Origin: an uncultured Rhodospirillaceae bacterium | GTDB lineage: Bacteria > Pseudomonadota > Alphaproteobacteria > Azospirillales > Azospirillaceae | DNA length: 64,000 nucleotides | Direction: 5' to 3' | Assembly: GCA_937927415.1 (NCBI GenBank) | Contig: CALBDS010000031.1 | Location: forward strand, 1 to 64,000 | Shown here: positions 1-9,237 of the stretch, piece after piece | Layout of the letters: every line of letters starts with the position of its first letter | Position numbering within the stretch: position 1 is the stretch's first letter | The notes under the pieces: generated by a model | Databases searched by the model: none | What the model was told of the DNA's origin: nothing | What the model saw: the letters and a program-made list of their open reading frames with translations, nothing else | Made by a program: the position numbers and the translations under genes

Positions 1-51
1 CGGCGACCACCGAGATCTACACTCTTTCCCTACACGCCGCTCTTCCGATCT
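1..51 (+). other. Illumina adapter contamination at contig end
   Basis: These bases match the TruSeq universal (P5) adapter from its eighth base to its final GATCT. I see one mismatch, C at position 37 where the adapter has A. It is not genomic. It marks the window start as a raw contig end whose last read kept its adapter, so the gene that follows is artificially truncated. Confidence 0.97.
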
Positions 52-2564
52 ACGGCGGCGCCCCGGCCCGCCAGACCGCGGCACTGCCGCCGGCCCCGGC
101 CCCGGCCGCGCCAGCGGCGCCGGTTCCCGGTGCCGAGCGCGGCGCCCTGGTGTTCGAGGTGAACGGGCCGGTGTCCATGGCGGTGTTCCCGCGGGCCGGC
201 TACCTCTACGCCGTGTTCGACAAGCCGCTGCCCATCGGCGCCGGCAAGCTGATCGGCATTCCCCCCGAACAGGTGGGCGGGATCGAGCCGGTGCCGGCGA
301 CGGGCGGCAGCGCGTTCCGCATCCGCATCGGGCCGTTCGTCTGGCCGGCGGTGGAACGGCAGGGGGCGACGTGGCGTATCGTGCCCATGACCAACCTGAC
401 CGCCCCGCCGCCCCAGGAACTGCGCGTCGATCCCGAGCCGGAATTCCTGCTCGGCGCGCGGGTGCTGGTGCGCACCGGCGACGCCAACACCATCGTGCAG
501 TTCACCGATCCCGAGGTGGGCGACCGGCTCTATGTGGTGCCGCTGCCGGTGGCGGCACAGGCGGTCTCCCAACCCCACCGCTACCCCGATGCCGAAATCC
601 TGGGCGCGTTCCAGGGTGTTGCCGTGCGCCCCATCGCCGACGCCGTGACCGTGCGCCCGGTGAAGGAGGGGGTGGAGATCACCGCCGCCGGCGGGCTGCA
701 CCTGTCCAGCCCCGCCGACACCGGCCCCCGCACCCCGCCGCCCGGCCCGGTGGCCGAAGCGCCGCGCCCCGCCGCCCAGCAACAGGCGCTGATGCCGCCG
801 CAGCCAGCCAGCCAGCCGAAAGGCCGGCGGCTGTTCTCGCCCGAAGTGTGGCAGCGTGGCGGGCTGGAAACCTTCACCGACAGCCGCCAGCAGCTTCAGA
901 TGAACATCGTCGAGGCGGCGGATGTGGACCGCCCGCGGGCGCAACTGGATCTGGCGCGGTTCTTCTTCGCCAACGGCTTCGGCCCGGAAACCCTGGGCAT
1001 GCTGGAGATGCTGCAGAACGCCCAGCCGGACCTGGACGGCTGGCCGGAGTTCAAGGCGCTGCGCGGCGCCTCCCGCTTCCTGGCCGGGGATCTGGCGGGC
1101 GCGCGTGCGGACCTGAGCGATCCCGCCCTGCTGGACAATGGGGAGGCGGCCCTGTGGCGCGCCGCCATCGACGCCGAACAGCGCAACTGGCCGCAGGCCA
1201 GCCGCGGCTTCCGCGACAATGCGGCGATCCTGGCGAAATACCCCGAACCGCTGCTGTCGCGTCTGGGCTTCCTGGGCGCCGAAGCGGCGCTGCAGGCCGG
1301 GGACACCGCTGTTGCCAAGCGCATCCTCGACAAGGTCGAACAGAAGATCGGCATCGATTCCGAGGATATCCCGGCGCTCCATTTCCTGCGCGGCGAGCAG
1401 CTTCGGCAGGCCGGCGAAACCGACCGGGCGGCGGAGGAGCTGAAGATGGCCTACAGCGGCCTCGACCGGCTCTATCACGCCAAGGCCGGGCTGGCGCTGG
1501 TCAACCTGGAACTGGCGGAGGGCAAGATGTCCCCCGCCGTGGCGGTGGAGAAGCTGGCCGGGCTGACCTATCTCTGGCGCGGCGACGAGTTGGAAGCCGC
1601 CATCCGCCAGCGTCTGGCCGAGGTGCAGGTCGCCGCCGGCAACTACGCCGACGGCTTCAACACCATGAAGGAAAACGCCTCCCTCGCCAGCGACCCGGCC
1701 AAGGCCGAGCAGATCACCCAGGAGATGCAGCGCACCTTCGCCGAACTGTTCAAGGATGGTGCTGCCCGCCTGCCGACCATGGATGCGCTGGCGCTGTATG
1801 ACCAGTTCCGCGAACTGACCCCGGTGGGGGCGGCGGGTGACGAGATGATCCGCCAGCTTGCCGAGCGGCTGATTCAGCTCGACCTGCTGGCCAAGGCCGC
1901 CGACCTGCTCCAGCATCAGGTGGCCTATCGCCTGTCGGGCATGGACAAGGCCAACATCGGCACCCGTCTGGCCTCTGTCCGTCTGCTGGACAACAAGCCG
2001 GAAGAGGCGATCCAGGCGCTGGAAATGAGCAACGTCCCCGGCATCCCCCCGGAAACCCAGGCCGAGCGCCGCATCATGCGCGCCAAGGCCCTGGCCGAGA
2101 TGGGCAAGGCGTCGGAGGCGGTCCAGCTTCTGGCCCAGGACGACAGCCGGGAAGCCAACCTGCTGCGCATAGACATCGCGTGGCGGTCGCAGAACTGGGC
2201 GCAGGCGTCCACCGCTTTGGGCAAGATCGTCGGCCCGCCGCCGCCGCCCAACCAGCCCCTGAAGCCCGACACCTCGCAGATGGTGCTGAACCGCGCCGTC
2301 GCCATGGCGCTGGGCGGCGACAGCACGGGGCTTGGCATCCTGCGCCGTGAGTTCGGTGCGGTGATGGACAAGGGGCCGGATGCCGACGCCTTCCGCCTGC
2401 TGACCCGCCCGGAACAGGCCACCGGCCTGGTGGACGTGGGCACCATCCGCTCACGCGTGGCGGAGGTGGATATGTTCCAGAAATTCCTGAAGGATTATAA
2501 GGGCAGGCAGACCAATCTGGTTCCGGCCGGCAGCGCCGGTGGGACCGACAAGCCGGCCAACTGA
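52..2564 (+). CDS. TPR-like repeat protein, 5' end missing
   Basis: The reading frame is open from the adapter junction to the stop, about 836 residues, so the N-terminus lies beyond the contig. A GTG at 150 is the first in-frame start candidate, but Ala/Pro-rich coding-like sequence precedes it. The N-terminal part is beta-rich and proline/alanine-rich. From about residue 280 onward the protein is a long run of helical hairpins rich in Ala, Leu and Gly, of the kind seen in degenerate tetratricopeptide repeats (for example around the RAQLDLARFFFANGF and EAALQAGDTAVAKRIL segments). Such repeats usually mediate protein-protein contacts. The nearby cheD and motB hint at a flagellar or chemotaxis setting, but that is only context. 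The exact function is not recognisable. Confidence 0.8.
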
Positions 2565-2584
2565 CGTCATTTTTTATCGGGCCG

Positions 2585-3199
2585 TCAGGTGGTGGATTTT
2601 CGCCGTGCCCGCCGCCATTGCCGGACCTCGCCCTCCACCCCGGCCATGTCGGGAAGCAGGAAGCGGCGGTAGGCCCGCCCCGTGGCGGGAAAGAACATCA
2701 CCCGTCGCCCCAGCGTGCCGCCCAGATCGCGCCCGGTCAGCCGCACCCCCGCCTGCGTCACGTAATCCAGGGCGAAGGCGGCGTTTTCCGCGCCGATGTC
2801 ATGACCGCTGTCGATCAGACGGGCGCCGCCGAACAGTTTGACCTCCAACCGTTCCCGCCACCCGCCGGCTTCGACCACCGCGGCCAGAAGCCCGTCCATC
2901 GCCACCGCACCGTAACGGGCAGCGACCCCGGTGTCGCCGTCGCCGGGTTTTCCCGGCAACAGGAAATGATTCATGCCGCCGACCCCGGCCACCGGGTCGT
3001 GGATGCAGGCGGCGATGCAGGACCCCAGCATGGTGGTCACCATGTCGTCCTGGCGCCGTCCCACCCGCCATTCCCCCAGGGTGATGGGAATGGCGTAGGC
3101 GTTGAAGTCGGGATCGAAAAAACTGCCGTCGGGGCGGAAGCCCTCGGCATCGGGGGGATGGCGGTGGTTTGACCCGTGGTTGCCGCTTTTGCCGGCCAT
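2585..3199 (-). CDS. cheD: CheD chemoreceptor glutamine deamidase
   Basis: CheD deamidates specific glutamines on methyl-accepting chemotaxis proteins and can be modulated by CheC/CheY-P. The protein is 204 aa. The core motif TTMLGSCIAAC contains Thr55 and Cys61, followed by GGMNHF with His78. The Thr/Cys/His spacing (6 and 17 residues) equals that of the catalytic triad in characterised CheD proteins. The first 30 residues are a hydrophilic extension. It converges on the TPR gene with only 20 bases between stops. No other chemotaxis gene lies in the window, so it is probably a stand-alone copy. Confidence 0.9.
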   Translation of the reverse strand: MAGKSGNHGSNHRHPPDAEGFRPDGSFFDPDFNAYAIPITLGEWRVGRRQDDMVTTMLGSCIAACIHDPVAGVGGMNHFLLPGKPGDGDTGVAARYGAVAMDGLLAAVVEAGGWRERLEVKLFGGARLIDSGHDIGAENAAFALDYVTQAGVRLTGRDLGGTLGRRVMFFPATGRAYRRFLLPDMAGVEGEVRQWRRARRKSTT

Positions 3200-3327
3200 C
3201 CCATCACCCTGGAAACGAAAACCGCCCTGAAACGAACAACGCCGCCCGGCGTCACCGGGCGGCGTGTCCTAATCTGTCACCGGAGACGGCCCCGAAGGGC
3301 CGCCCCCGCACCGATCCGCGAACGGGA

Positions 3328-3939
3328 TCAGAGCAGGGAGATCCAGGTGGCTTCGCGGCCCTTCGGGGCCTCCTGCACGCGCATGTGAACGCGCTGGCCG
3401 GCTTCGAGCTGCATCAGGTTGCAGCGGCGCAGCACGCTCTTGTGGACGAAAACGTCCTTGCTGGCGTCGTCGGCGGTGACGAAACCAAAGCCTTTATCGG
3501 GCTTGAACCACTTCACGGTGCCCGACATTTCCAGCGACGGACCCGACGGTTCGGAATAGCCGCCGTGGTCATAGTCGTCGTGGCGGTCGTAGCCACCGCG
3601 ATCATAGCCGCCGCGGTCGTAACCACCACGGTCATAGCCGCCGCGGTCGTAGCCGCCACGCTCATAACCGCCGCCACCGGCGCCGCGGGAATTGGACGAG
3701 GGAGCGGCTTCGTTCAAGACCTCGACGATCCGGGTCACCTGCGGACCCTTCGGCCCCTGGGTGATCTGGCAGAGGATTTCCGTGCCGTCACCCAGCTCCT
3801 GCAAGCCGGCGCGGTTCAGGACAGAGATGTGAAGAAAAGCATCCGGAGTGCCATCCACCGGAGCGACGAAACCAAATCCCTTCGTGACATTGAACCACTT
3901 CACGAGAGCCTTGGCCTGGACGCCATCATCATAGGACAT
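3328..3939 (-). CDS. dual cold-shock-domain protein
   Basis: This is a 203-aa nucleic-acid chaperone with two cold-shock domains. CSD1 spans about residues 8-70, with KWFNVTKGFGFV and DAFLHIS as RNP-like motifs. CSD2 spans about 135-203, with VKWFKPDKGFGFV and DVFVHKSVL. They are joined by a Gly-Tyr-Asp-Arg repeat linker that resembles RGG boxes. An upstream ATG at 4047 is open in frame, but the family homology begins right after the chosen ATG (MSYDDGVQAKALVKWF). The leader would then be long, which is common for cold-shock genes. Double-CSD proteins are typical of alphaproteobacteria. Confidence 0.9.
   Translation of the reverse strand: MSYDDGVQAKALVKWFNVTKGFGFVAPVDGTPDAFLHISVLNRAGLQELGDGTEILCQITQGPKGPQVTRIVEVLNEAAPSSNSRGAGGGGYERGGYDRGGYDRGGYDRGGYDRGGYDRHDDYDHGGYSEPSGPSLEMSGTVKWFKPDKGFGFVTADDASKDVFVHKSVLRRCNLMQLEAGQRVHMRVQEAPKGREATWISLL
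3584..3672 (-). repeat. 15-bp tandem codon repeats (GGYDR linker)
   Basis: About six imperfect 15-base units inside the cold-shock gene encode repeated Gly-Gly-Tyr-Asp-Arg. Differences between units are mostly synonymous third-base changes, so the peptide is conserved while the DNA has diverged. The array could vary in copy number between strains. Confidence 0.85.
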
Positions 3940-4327
3940 GGCGTTGTGCTGATTGAAACGAGACAAGTGTCCGAAACCTTCGACCGAGCGCGGCGCGCAG
4001 TTAAGCCTAAGCGGCACCGGGCCTGCCGATCCGTCCCTCGACCCCATGGAAGGGGGACGTCACAAAGACCCTGCACCCGAGACGATATTAGGCACAGACG
4101 AAAGGGAGTCTCCAGTGTAATTTCGCCCCACAGGCCATGCTGCTGTGCGAAAGGTCATTTGGCCGCGGTGCTGCCGCGGCGGCGTGCCGCTTGCGCCTTG
4201 CCGCCCCGGCGGCGTGCCCCCATCTGCACGGGTATAAGGACACAATCCGACATCGAAACGATCGCGGAAAGCCGGGGCACGACCCGGCCCGCGCCGGTGG
4301 TGGAACGGATCGGACAAAGGGAGGGTT
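3940..4327. other. divergent intergenic region, csp / acyl-CoA ligase
   Basis: This 388-base gap separates two divergently transcribed genes and must hold the promoters of both. I see no convincing consensus -35/-10 pair. The right end contains the AGGGAGGG ribosome-binding site of the ligase, ending 2 bases before its ATG. A long cold-shock leader is plausible if transcription starts near 4080-4120, but that is inference. Confidence 0.5.
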
Positions 4328-6040
4328 ATGAAGATGGGCGAGGCCGTCACGCCGTTGGGCATACACCCCTGGGACCATTCCTATCCGCCCGAAATTTCGT
4401 GGAATGATCCGTTGCCGTTGCGCCCGCTGTTCGCCCTGCTGGACGACTCGGCGGCCCGCTTCGCCGACCGTCCGGCGCTGGATTTTCTCGGCAAGCGCAC
4501 CGATTACCATACGCTGGTACGGATGGTGGACCGTGCCGCCCGTGGGTTGCAGGAGATGGGGGTGGTCAAGGGCACGCGAATCGGCCTGTTCCTGCCCAAC
4601 ACCCCTTATTACGTCTTCCTTTATTTCGCCGTGCTGAAGGCCGGCGGGATCGTGGTGAATTTCAACCCGCTCTACGCCGAACGCGAACTGGCGGCCCAGA
4701 TCGCCGACAGCGGTGTGGACATCATGGTCACGCTGGACCTGGCCGTGCTGTACGGCAAGATGGCCCGCATGCTGGACGAGGGGCGGCTGAAACGCATCGT
4801 CGTCTGCCCCATGGCCGCCATCCTGCCGTTTCCGAAGAACTGGCTGTTTCCCATCGTCAAGCGGCGGGAGGTGGCGCGGATCCCCCGCGACGGCCGCCAC
4901 ATCCCCTTTGCCCGGCTGACCGCCAACGACGGGCGGTTCACCCCCGTTGCCATCGACCCGGCCAACGACGTGGCGGTGCTGCAATACACCGGCGGCACCA
5001 CCGGCGTGCCTAAGGGTGCGATGCTGACCCACCACAACGTCGCCGCCAACGCCGAGCAATGTTGCCGCTGGTTCGTCGGTGCCCGGCCGGGTGAGGAAAA
5101 GATGCTGGGAGTGCTGCCGTTCTTCCACGTCTTCGCCATGACCGCGGTGATGAACCTCGCCATCCGTCTGGGCGGGGAGATCATCATGCTGCCGCGTTTC
5201 GATCTGGATCAGGTCATGCAGACCATCCACGACAAGAAGCCGACGCTGTTCCCGGCGGTGCCCACCATCTACACCGCCATCAACCATCACAAGGATCTCG
5301 CCCGCTACGACCTGTCGTCGATCCGCTACTGCCTGTCGGGCGGGGCCGCCCTGCCGGGGGATGTGCGGGAGGCGTTCGAGCGGCTGACCGGCTGCGTTCT
5401 GGTGGAGGGGTACGGGCTGTCGGAAGCCTCCCCCGTCGTCACCTGCAACCCCATCCGCCCGACCGGCAAGGACGGGACCATCGGCTTGCCGCTGCCGGGA
5501 ACGGTGGTGGAGATCCTCAGCCTGGACGAACCCCGCCGGGTGCTGCCCATCGGCGAAAAGGGCGAGGTGTGCGTCCGTGGGCCGCAGGTGATGAAGGGTT
5601 ATTGGAACAAACCCTATGAAACCGAGATTACACTGATCGACGGACGCCTTCACACCGGCGACGTCGGCGTGATGGACGCCGACGGCTATGTCACCATCGT
5701 CGATCGCATCAAGGACATGATCCTGTGCAGCGGTTTCAACGTCTATCCCCGCAATGTGGAGGAAGCCATCTATCTGCATCCGGCGGTCGCCGAATGCGTG
5801 GTGGCCGGGGTGCCCGACGACTACCGCGGGCAGACGGTCAAGGCCTATGTCCGCGTGGCCGATGGTCATTCCCTGACGGCGGAGGCGCTGCTGTCCTTCC
5901 TCAAGGACAAGTTGTCGCCCATCGAGATGCCCAAGATCGTGGAGTTCCGCAGCGAATTGCCCAAGACCATGATCGGCAAGCTCTCCCGCAAGGCTTTGCT
6001 GGACGAGGAGGAGGCGCGCCGCCGGTCCGGCTCGGCGTAG
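4328..6040 (+). CDS. long-chain fatty acyl-CoA ligase (FadD-like)
   Basis: This ANL-superfamily enzyme activates a carboxylic acid as acyl-AMP and transfers it to CoA, probably feeding beta-oxidation or lipid synthesis. The 570-aa protein carries the P-loop YTGGTTGVPKG near residue 220, GYGLSEASP near 362, the HTGD motif near 443 and the C-terminal catalytic lysine in MIGKLSRKAL near 551. Length and motif order fit FadD. The start is fixed by AGGGAGGG just upstream of the ATG. The acid chain length cannot be read from sequence. A small hydrophobic frame and acylphosphatase follow directly. Confidence 0.9.
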   Translation: MKMGEAVTPLGIHPWDHSYPPEISWNDPLPLRPLFALLDDSAARFADRPALDFLGKRTDYHTLVRMVDRAARGLQEMGVVKGTRIGLFLPNTPYYVFLYFAVLKAGGIVVNFNPLYAERELAAQIADSGVDIMVTLDLAVLYGKMARMLDEGRLKRIVVCPMAAILPFPKNWLFPIVKRREVARIPRDGRHIPFARLTANDGRFTPVAIDPANDVAVLQYTGGTTGVPKGAMLTHHNVAANAEQCCRWFVGARPGEEKMLGVLPFFHVFAMTAVMNLAIRLGGEIIMLPRFDLDQVMQTIHDKKPTLFPAVPTIYTAINHHKDLARYDLSSIRYCLSGGAALPGDVREAFERLTGCVLVEGYGLSEASPVVTCNPIRPTGKDGTIGLPLPGTVVEILSLDEPRRVLPIGEKGEVCVRGPQVMKGYWNKPYETEITLIDGRLHTGDVGVMDADGYVTIVDRIKDMILCSGFNVYPRNVEEAIYLHPAVAECVVAGVPDDYRGQTVKAYVRVADGHSLTAEALLSFLKDKLSPIEMPKIVEFRSELPKTMIGKLSRKALLDEEEARRRSGSA

Positions 6041-6054
6041 CCCCGCCGGGACCG

Positions 6055-6225
6055 GGCGGGGAGGGCCGCCTGTTCCGGCTGCATCTCGTCGCCTACACGG
6101 TTGCGCTGGTGGCGGCGGGTGCCGGTCTTGGGGGGCGGTGGTGGCCGGCGCTGGCCGGGTGGGGGGCCGCCCTGGTGCTTCTGGCCGCGGCGCAGGAACG
6201 GAGGCGGGGGCATGAGCGGTGCTGA
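6055..6225 (+). other. small 2TM-like hydrophobic frame without a clear start
   Basis: After the ligase stop, a different frame encodes a short peptide with two hydrophobic segments ([19 protein letters not shown], then [16 protein letters not shown]). It ends in Arg/His-rich residues just inside acylphosphatase. The pattern resembles the small 2TM domain. No ATG, GTG or TTG lies between the ligase stop and the first hydrophobic segment, so it is either a decayed gene or uses a non-standard start or frameshift from the ligase. Confidence 0.35.
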
Positions 6226-6511
6226 AACAGGCCGGCGCACGGCGGTGCGGGTGGTGATCGTCGGGCGCGTTCAGGGCGTGTGGTATCGCGGCTGGGCGGT
6301 GGAACAGGCCACCGCCCGCGGCCTGTCCGGCTGGGTGCGCAACCGTTCCGACGGATCGGTGGAGGCGCTGTTCGCCGGCCCGGCCGATCGGGTTGAGTCC
6401 ATGCTGGCCGCCTGCCGCAACGGCCCGCCCATGGCGGTGGTCCGCCATGTGGCGGCGGAGCCGGTGTCCGATCCCGGTCCCGGCCCGTTCGTTCAGCGCG
6501 GGACCTTATAA
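6212..6511 (+). CDS. acylphosphatase
   Basis: This small cytoplasmic enzyme of 99 aa hydrolyses acyl phosphates. The motif [11 protein letters not shown] contains the phosphate-binding loop and catalytic Arg, and [11 protein letters not shown] contains the catalytic Asn. Both are intact. The ATG follows GGAGGCGGGGG. The extra N-terminal residues and glycine-rich C-terminus are normal for bacterial members. It sits directly behind the acyl-CoA ligase and is probably cotranscribed. Confidence 0.92.
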   Translation: MSGAETGRRTAVRVVIVGRVQGVWYRGWAVEQATARGLSGWVRNRSDGSVEALFAGPADRVESMLAACRNGPPMAVVRHVAAEPVSDPGPGPFVQRGTL

Positions 6512-6527
6512 CGCCGCCGCCGTCCTG

Positions 6528-7196
6528 TCATAACGGCTCCGCCGTTTCATCGAAGCACCCGGCCAGGAACACCCGCACGCACTGGCGGATGTAGGTCCGG
6601 GCCGCGTCCAGGTCCAGCGGCTCCCCCGGCAGGGTGAGCTGGCGCAGGAACCGCGATCCGATCACCATGCTGAAGAAGATTTCCGCCTTGGCGTCGGGGT
6701 CGTCCAGCGTCTGCCCGTTCACGTCGGCGACGAAGCGCAGGTAATCCGCGATCTTCTGGACCCCGCGTTCCTGCCCCATGGCCTGGAACTCGCGGGCGAT
6801 GTCGGGGATCCGCCGCCCCTCCGACACCAGCGTGTTGATGATGGCGGTGGTCTTGGGATCGGCCAGGGTGCGGATGATGTGCAGCCCGATGCTGGCCAAG
6901 CCGTCGGCAAGGCCAAGCCGCGACAGGCCGGTGTTCTCCTCCAGGATCCGCACCATGTCGTCCTGGATCCGGTTGCAATGCTCCTTCATCAGGGCGCGGA
7001 ACAGCCCGTCCTTGTCACCGAAACGGCTGTAGAGCGTGGTGCGCGACCCGCCCGCCCGCTCGATGATGTCGTTCAGGGACGTGGCTTCGAACCCCTTTTC
7101 CACGAACAGCGCCGCCGCCGCCTCCAACTGCACCTGGGCGCGCTCCTCCCCCCGCCGCTGGGGGCGTTTCGTGGGTCGCGTTTCGCTTTTGGTCAT
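6528..7196 (-). CDS. TetR/AcrR-family transcriptional regulator
   Basis: This 222-aa repressor has an N-terminal DNA-binding domain at about residues 17-65 (FVEKGFEATSLNDIIERAGGSRTTLYSRFGDKDGLF, with the canonical TetR helix-turn-helix). Its helical C-terminal ligand/dimer domain includes a TetR_C-like RTLADPKTTAII segment. An earlier in-frame ATG would start inside the upstream palindrome. The chosen ATG (MTKSETRP) fits the family better and leaves the operator in the leader. It faces motB divergently, and autoregulation through the palindrome at 7247 is likely. Confidence 0.88.
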   Translation of the reverse strand: MTKSETRPTKRPQRRGEERAQVQLEAAAALFVEKGFEATSLNDIIERAGGSRTTLYSRFGDKDGLFRALMKEHCNRIQDDMVRILEENTGLSRLGLADGLASIGLHIIRTLADPKTTAIINTLVSEGRRIPDIAREFQAMGQERGVQKIADYLRFVADVNGQTLDDPDAKAEIFFSMVIGSRFLRQLTLPGEPLDLDAARTYIRQCVRVFLAGCFDETAEPL

Positions 7197-7246
7197 GGTG
7201 GGAATCCTTGTGTGCGCCGCGGTGCAGGTGTATTCTTGGCGCATAT

Positions 7247-7264
7247 TGATACCGTACGGTATCA
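7247..7264. promoter_or_regulatory. perfect 18-bp palindrome, TetR operator
   Basis: TGATACCGTACGGTATCA is an exact inverted repeat centred between 7255 and 7256. It lies 51 bases upstream of the TetR start and about 60 bases upstream of motB. Perfect palindromes of this form in a TetR leader are typical autoregulatory operators. Control of motB as well is possible but unproven. Confidence 0.8.
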
Positions 7265-7325
7265 TATCATCTTGCCCGGCGCCTCCTGTTTCTGGCGATG
7301 CCGGGCAGGGTCAGGGGTGGGCATC

Positions 7326-8483
7326 ATGTCCGACAGCGCAACCGGCATGGACCGGCCAGTCATCATCAAACGCAGACGCAAGGGCGGGCACGAGGGCGGA
7401 CACGGCGGTGCGTGGAAGGTGGCTTACGCCGACTTCGTGACCGCCATGTGGGCGTTCTTCATCCTGCTGTGGCTGCTGAACACCATCAATTCCGAACAGC
7501 GCAAGGGCATCGCCGAGTATTTCGCCCCGGTGTCGGTCAGTCAGGAATCCTCCGGTTCGGGCGGGCTTTTGGGCGGGCGGAGCATCACGGTGCCGGGGGC
7601 ACAGATGTCGCCGTCGTCGCCGGTGTCCACCGACATGCCCACGACCAACGCGCCGACCGCGGCCTCCGACGACACCGGCGGCCAGGATGCTTCCGGACAG
7701 GCCGCGGCCGAGGAGCAGAGGCCGGACGAAAGCCGGTTCCAGTACCGTGCCCGCCTGGAGCAGGCCGCCGAGTCCCTGGGTGTCGCCGCCCAGCGGCCGG
7801 GCGAAGGGCTGGACGGCTTCGCCAAACGGGTGCAGGAGGCGGCCAAGCCGTCGCCGGAACCGCCGGCCCCGTCAGAGGCATCCGCCGCTGCGGAAACAGC
7901 GCCGACCGTCGCGCAAGAGGCGGGCCAGGCACAGGCCCAGGCCCAGGCTGAGGCCGAGGCGCGGGCCTTTCAGAGTGCCGCTGCCGAAATCCGCCAAGCG
8001 ATCCAGTCGGTGCCGGAACTGGAGCCGCTGGCCCAGAATCTGGTGATGGACCAGACGGCGGAGGGGCTGCGCATCCAGATCGTCGATGGTGACCGGGTGG
8101 CGATGTTTCCCAGCGGGTCGGCGCAGATGTACCCCCAGACCCGCCAGCTTGTGCTGCTGCTGGCAAAGGCTCTGGCCAAGCTGCCCAACCGTCTGGTCAT
8201 CACCGGACACACCGACGCCAGCGCCTTTTCCCCAGACGCCGGACGCGACAATTGGTCCCTGTCCTTCGAACGGGCCAACGCCATGAAACGGGTTCTGGTG
8301 GCCGGCGGCATCGGCGACAGCCGGGTGCAGGACATCGCCGGCCGGGCCGACCGCGACCTTCTGCTGCCCGATCAGCCCAATTCCCCGCGCAACCGGCGCG
8401 TCAGCATCGTCCTGCTGCGGGACAGGGAGGCCGGCACGGCGTCGGCGCCGGCCCCGGGCACGGTTACTCGCGGACCGCCTTAA
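7326..8483 (+). CDS. motB: flagellar motor protein MotB
   Basis: This 385-aa stator protein has an N-terminal cytoplasmic tail with the GGHGGAWKVAYADFVTAMWAFF motif. The Asp of YADF is the proton-carrying residue, and the single membrane helix spans about residues 35-55. A long Ala/Glu/Gln-rich periplasmic linker follows (about 75-225), then an OmpA-like peptidoglycan-binding domain (ITGHTDASAF, LSFERANAMKRVL). No motA adjoins, so it may pair with a distant MotA. Its stop overlaps the 3' end of the convergent GntR gene by 20 bases. The ATG was chosen because homology begins a few residues after it. Confidence 0.9.
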   Translation: MSDSATGMDRPVIIKRRRKGGHEGGHGGAWKVAYADFVTAMWAFFILLWLLNTINSEQRKGIAEYFAPVSVSQESSGSGGLLGGRSITVPGAQMSPSSPVSTDMPTTNAPTAASDDTGGQDASGQAAAEEQRPDESRFQYRARLEQAAESLGVAAQRPGEGLDGFAKRVQEAAKPSPEPPAPSEASAAAETAPTVAQEAGQAQAQAQAEAEARAFQSAAAEIRQAIQSVPELEPLAQNLVMDQTAEGLRIQIVDGDRVAMFPSGSAQMYPQTRQLVLLLAKALAKLPNRLVITGHTDASAFSPDAGRDNWSLSFERANAMKRVLVAGGIGDSRVQDIAGRADRDLLLPDQPNSPRNRRVSIVLLRDREAGTASAPAPGTVTRGPP

Positions 8484-9237
8484 CCAGCGGCGACTCGTCG
8501 CCGGTGCTGAGCTGCTGATAGCGGTCCAGGACCCAGCGCAGATGGGTCGTTATGGCTTCCGCCGCCGCTTCGCCCTGATGGCTGGCGATGGCGTCGTAGA
8601 TGGCCCGGTGATGCTGGAGCATCAGCGTCTCCTGCCCCTCGATGAAGGGGGGGGAGTGGTGGAACTCCACCATATGGCTCAGGATGTCGCGCACGGTGGC
8701 CAGGATGTGCAGATAGACCGGGCTGGCCGCGGCCTGGGCGATGGCGACGTGGAAATCCATGTCGTCGCGGCCGTGGTTGCGCCCCGGCTGGGCCATGGCC
8801 TCCACCGTCCGGCCGATGGCGTCCACCTGTTCGGGGGTGGCGCGCTCGGCGGCCCGGCGGGCGGCCCAGCTTTCCATGGCGATGCGCAGTTCCAGCAGGT
8901 CGTACAGATTGTCCAGCTTGGCCCGGACCATCTCGGTCAGGGCGCCGTCCATCACCCCCGCCGACGACACCACGCGGGTGCCGCCGCCCTGGACCGCGGT
9001 CAGAAAGCCCTGGGTTTTCAGCTTTTGCAGCGCCGCGCGCACCGACACGCGCGAAACGTGCAGTTGTTCGGCAAGCTGCCGTTCGCCGGGCAGACGCTGG
9101 CCGGGCACGAGATCGCCCCGGCCGATGCGGTCCAGCAACTGTTCGGCAACCCAATCGGAAATGCGCCGCGTCGGATCATGCCCCGCGGCCGGGCCAGCGT
9201 CGGCCACGCCCATTGTTTCACCTCTTTCCTTCGGCAT
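8464..9237 (-). CDS. GntR-family regulator, FadR/FCD subgroup
   Basis: The 257-aa regulator has a winged helix at about residues 25-90 (LVPGQRLPGERQLAEQLHVSRVSVRAALQKL). An all-helical FCD effector domain follows at about 105-245, with metal-binding-type residues in DMDFHVAI, HHRAIYDAI and THLRW. FCD regulators usually respond to organic acids or sugar acids. No catabolic gene adjoins, so the ligand cannot be guessed. A second ATG 8 codons downstream (MGVADAG) is an alternative start. Confidence 0.88.
   Translation of the reverse strand: MPKERGETMGVADAGPAAGHDPTRRISDWVAEQLLDRIGRGDLVPGQRLPGERQLAEQLHVSRVSVRAALQKLKTQGFLTAVQGGGTRVVSSAGVMDGALTEMVRAKLDNLYDLLELRIAMESWAARRAAERATPEQVDAIGRTVEAMAQPGRNHGRDDMDFHVAIAQAAASPVYLHILATVRDILSHMVEFHHSPPFIEGQETLMLQHHRAIYDAIASHQGEAAAEAITTHLRWVLDRYQQLSTGDESPLVKAVRE

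Noticed and set aside
30..1916. Long minus-strand open frame opposite the TPR gene
   Set aside because: It is an antisense shadow produced by high GC. The translation is low-complexity and resembles no family, while the plus strand has clear helical-repeat coding.
3584..3672. Short regular repeats suggesting a CRISPR array
   Set aside because: Units are 15 bases, contiguous, in frame and encode a peptide repeat. There are no spacers.
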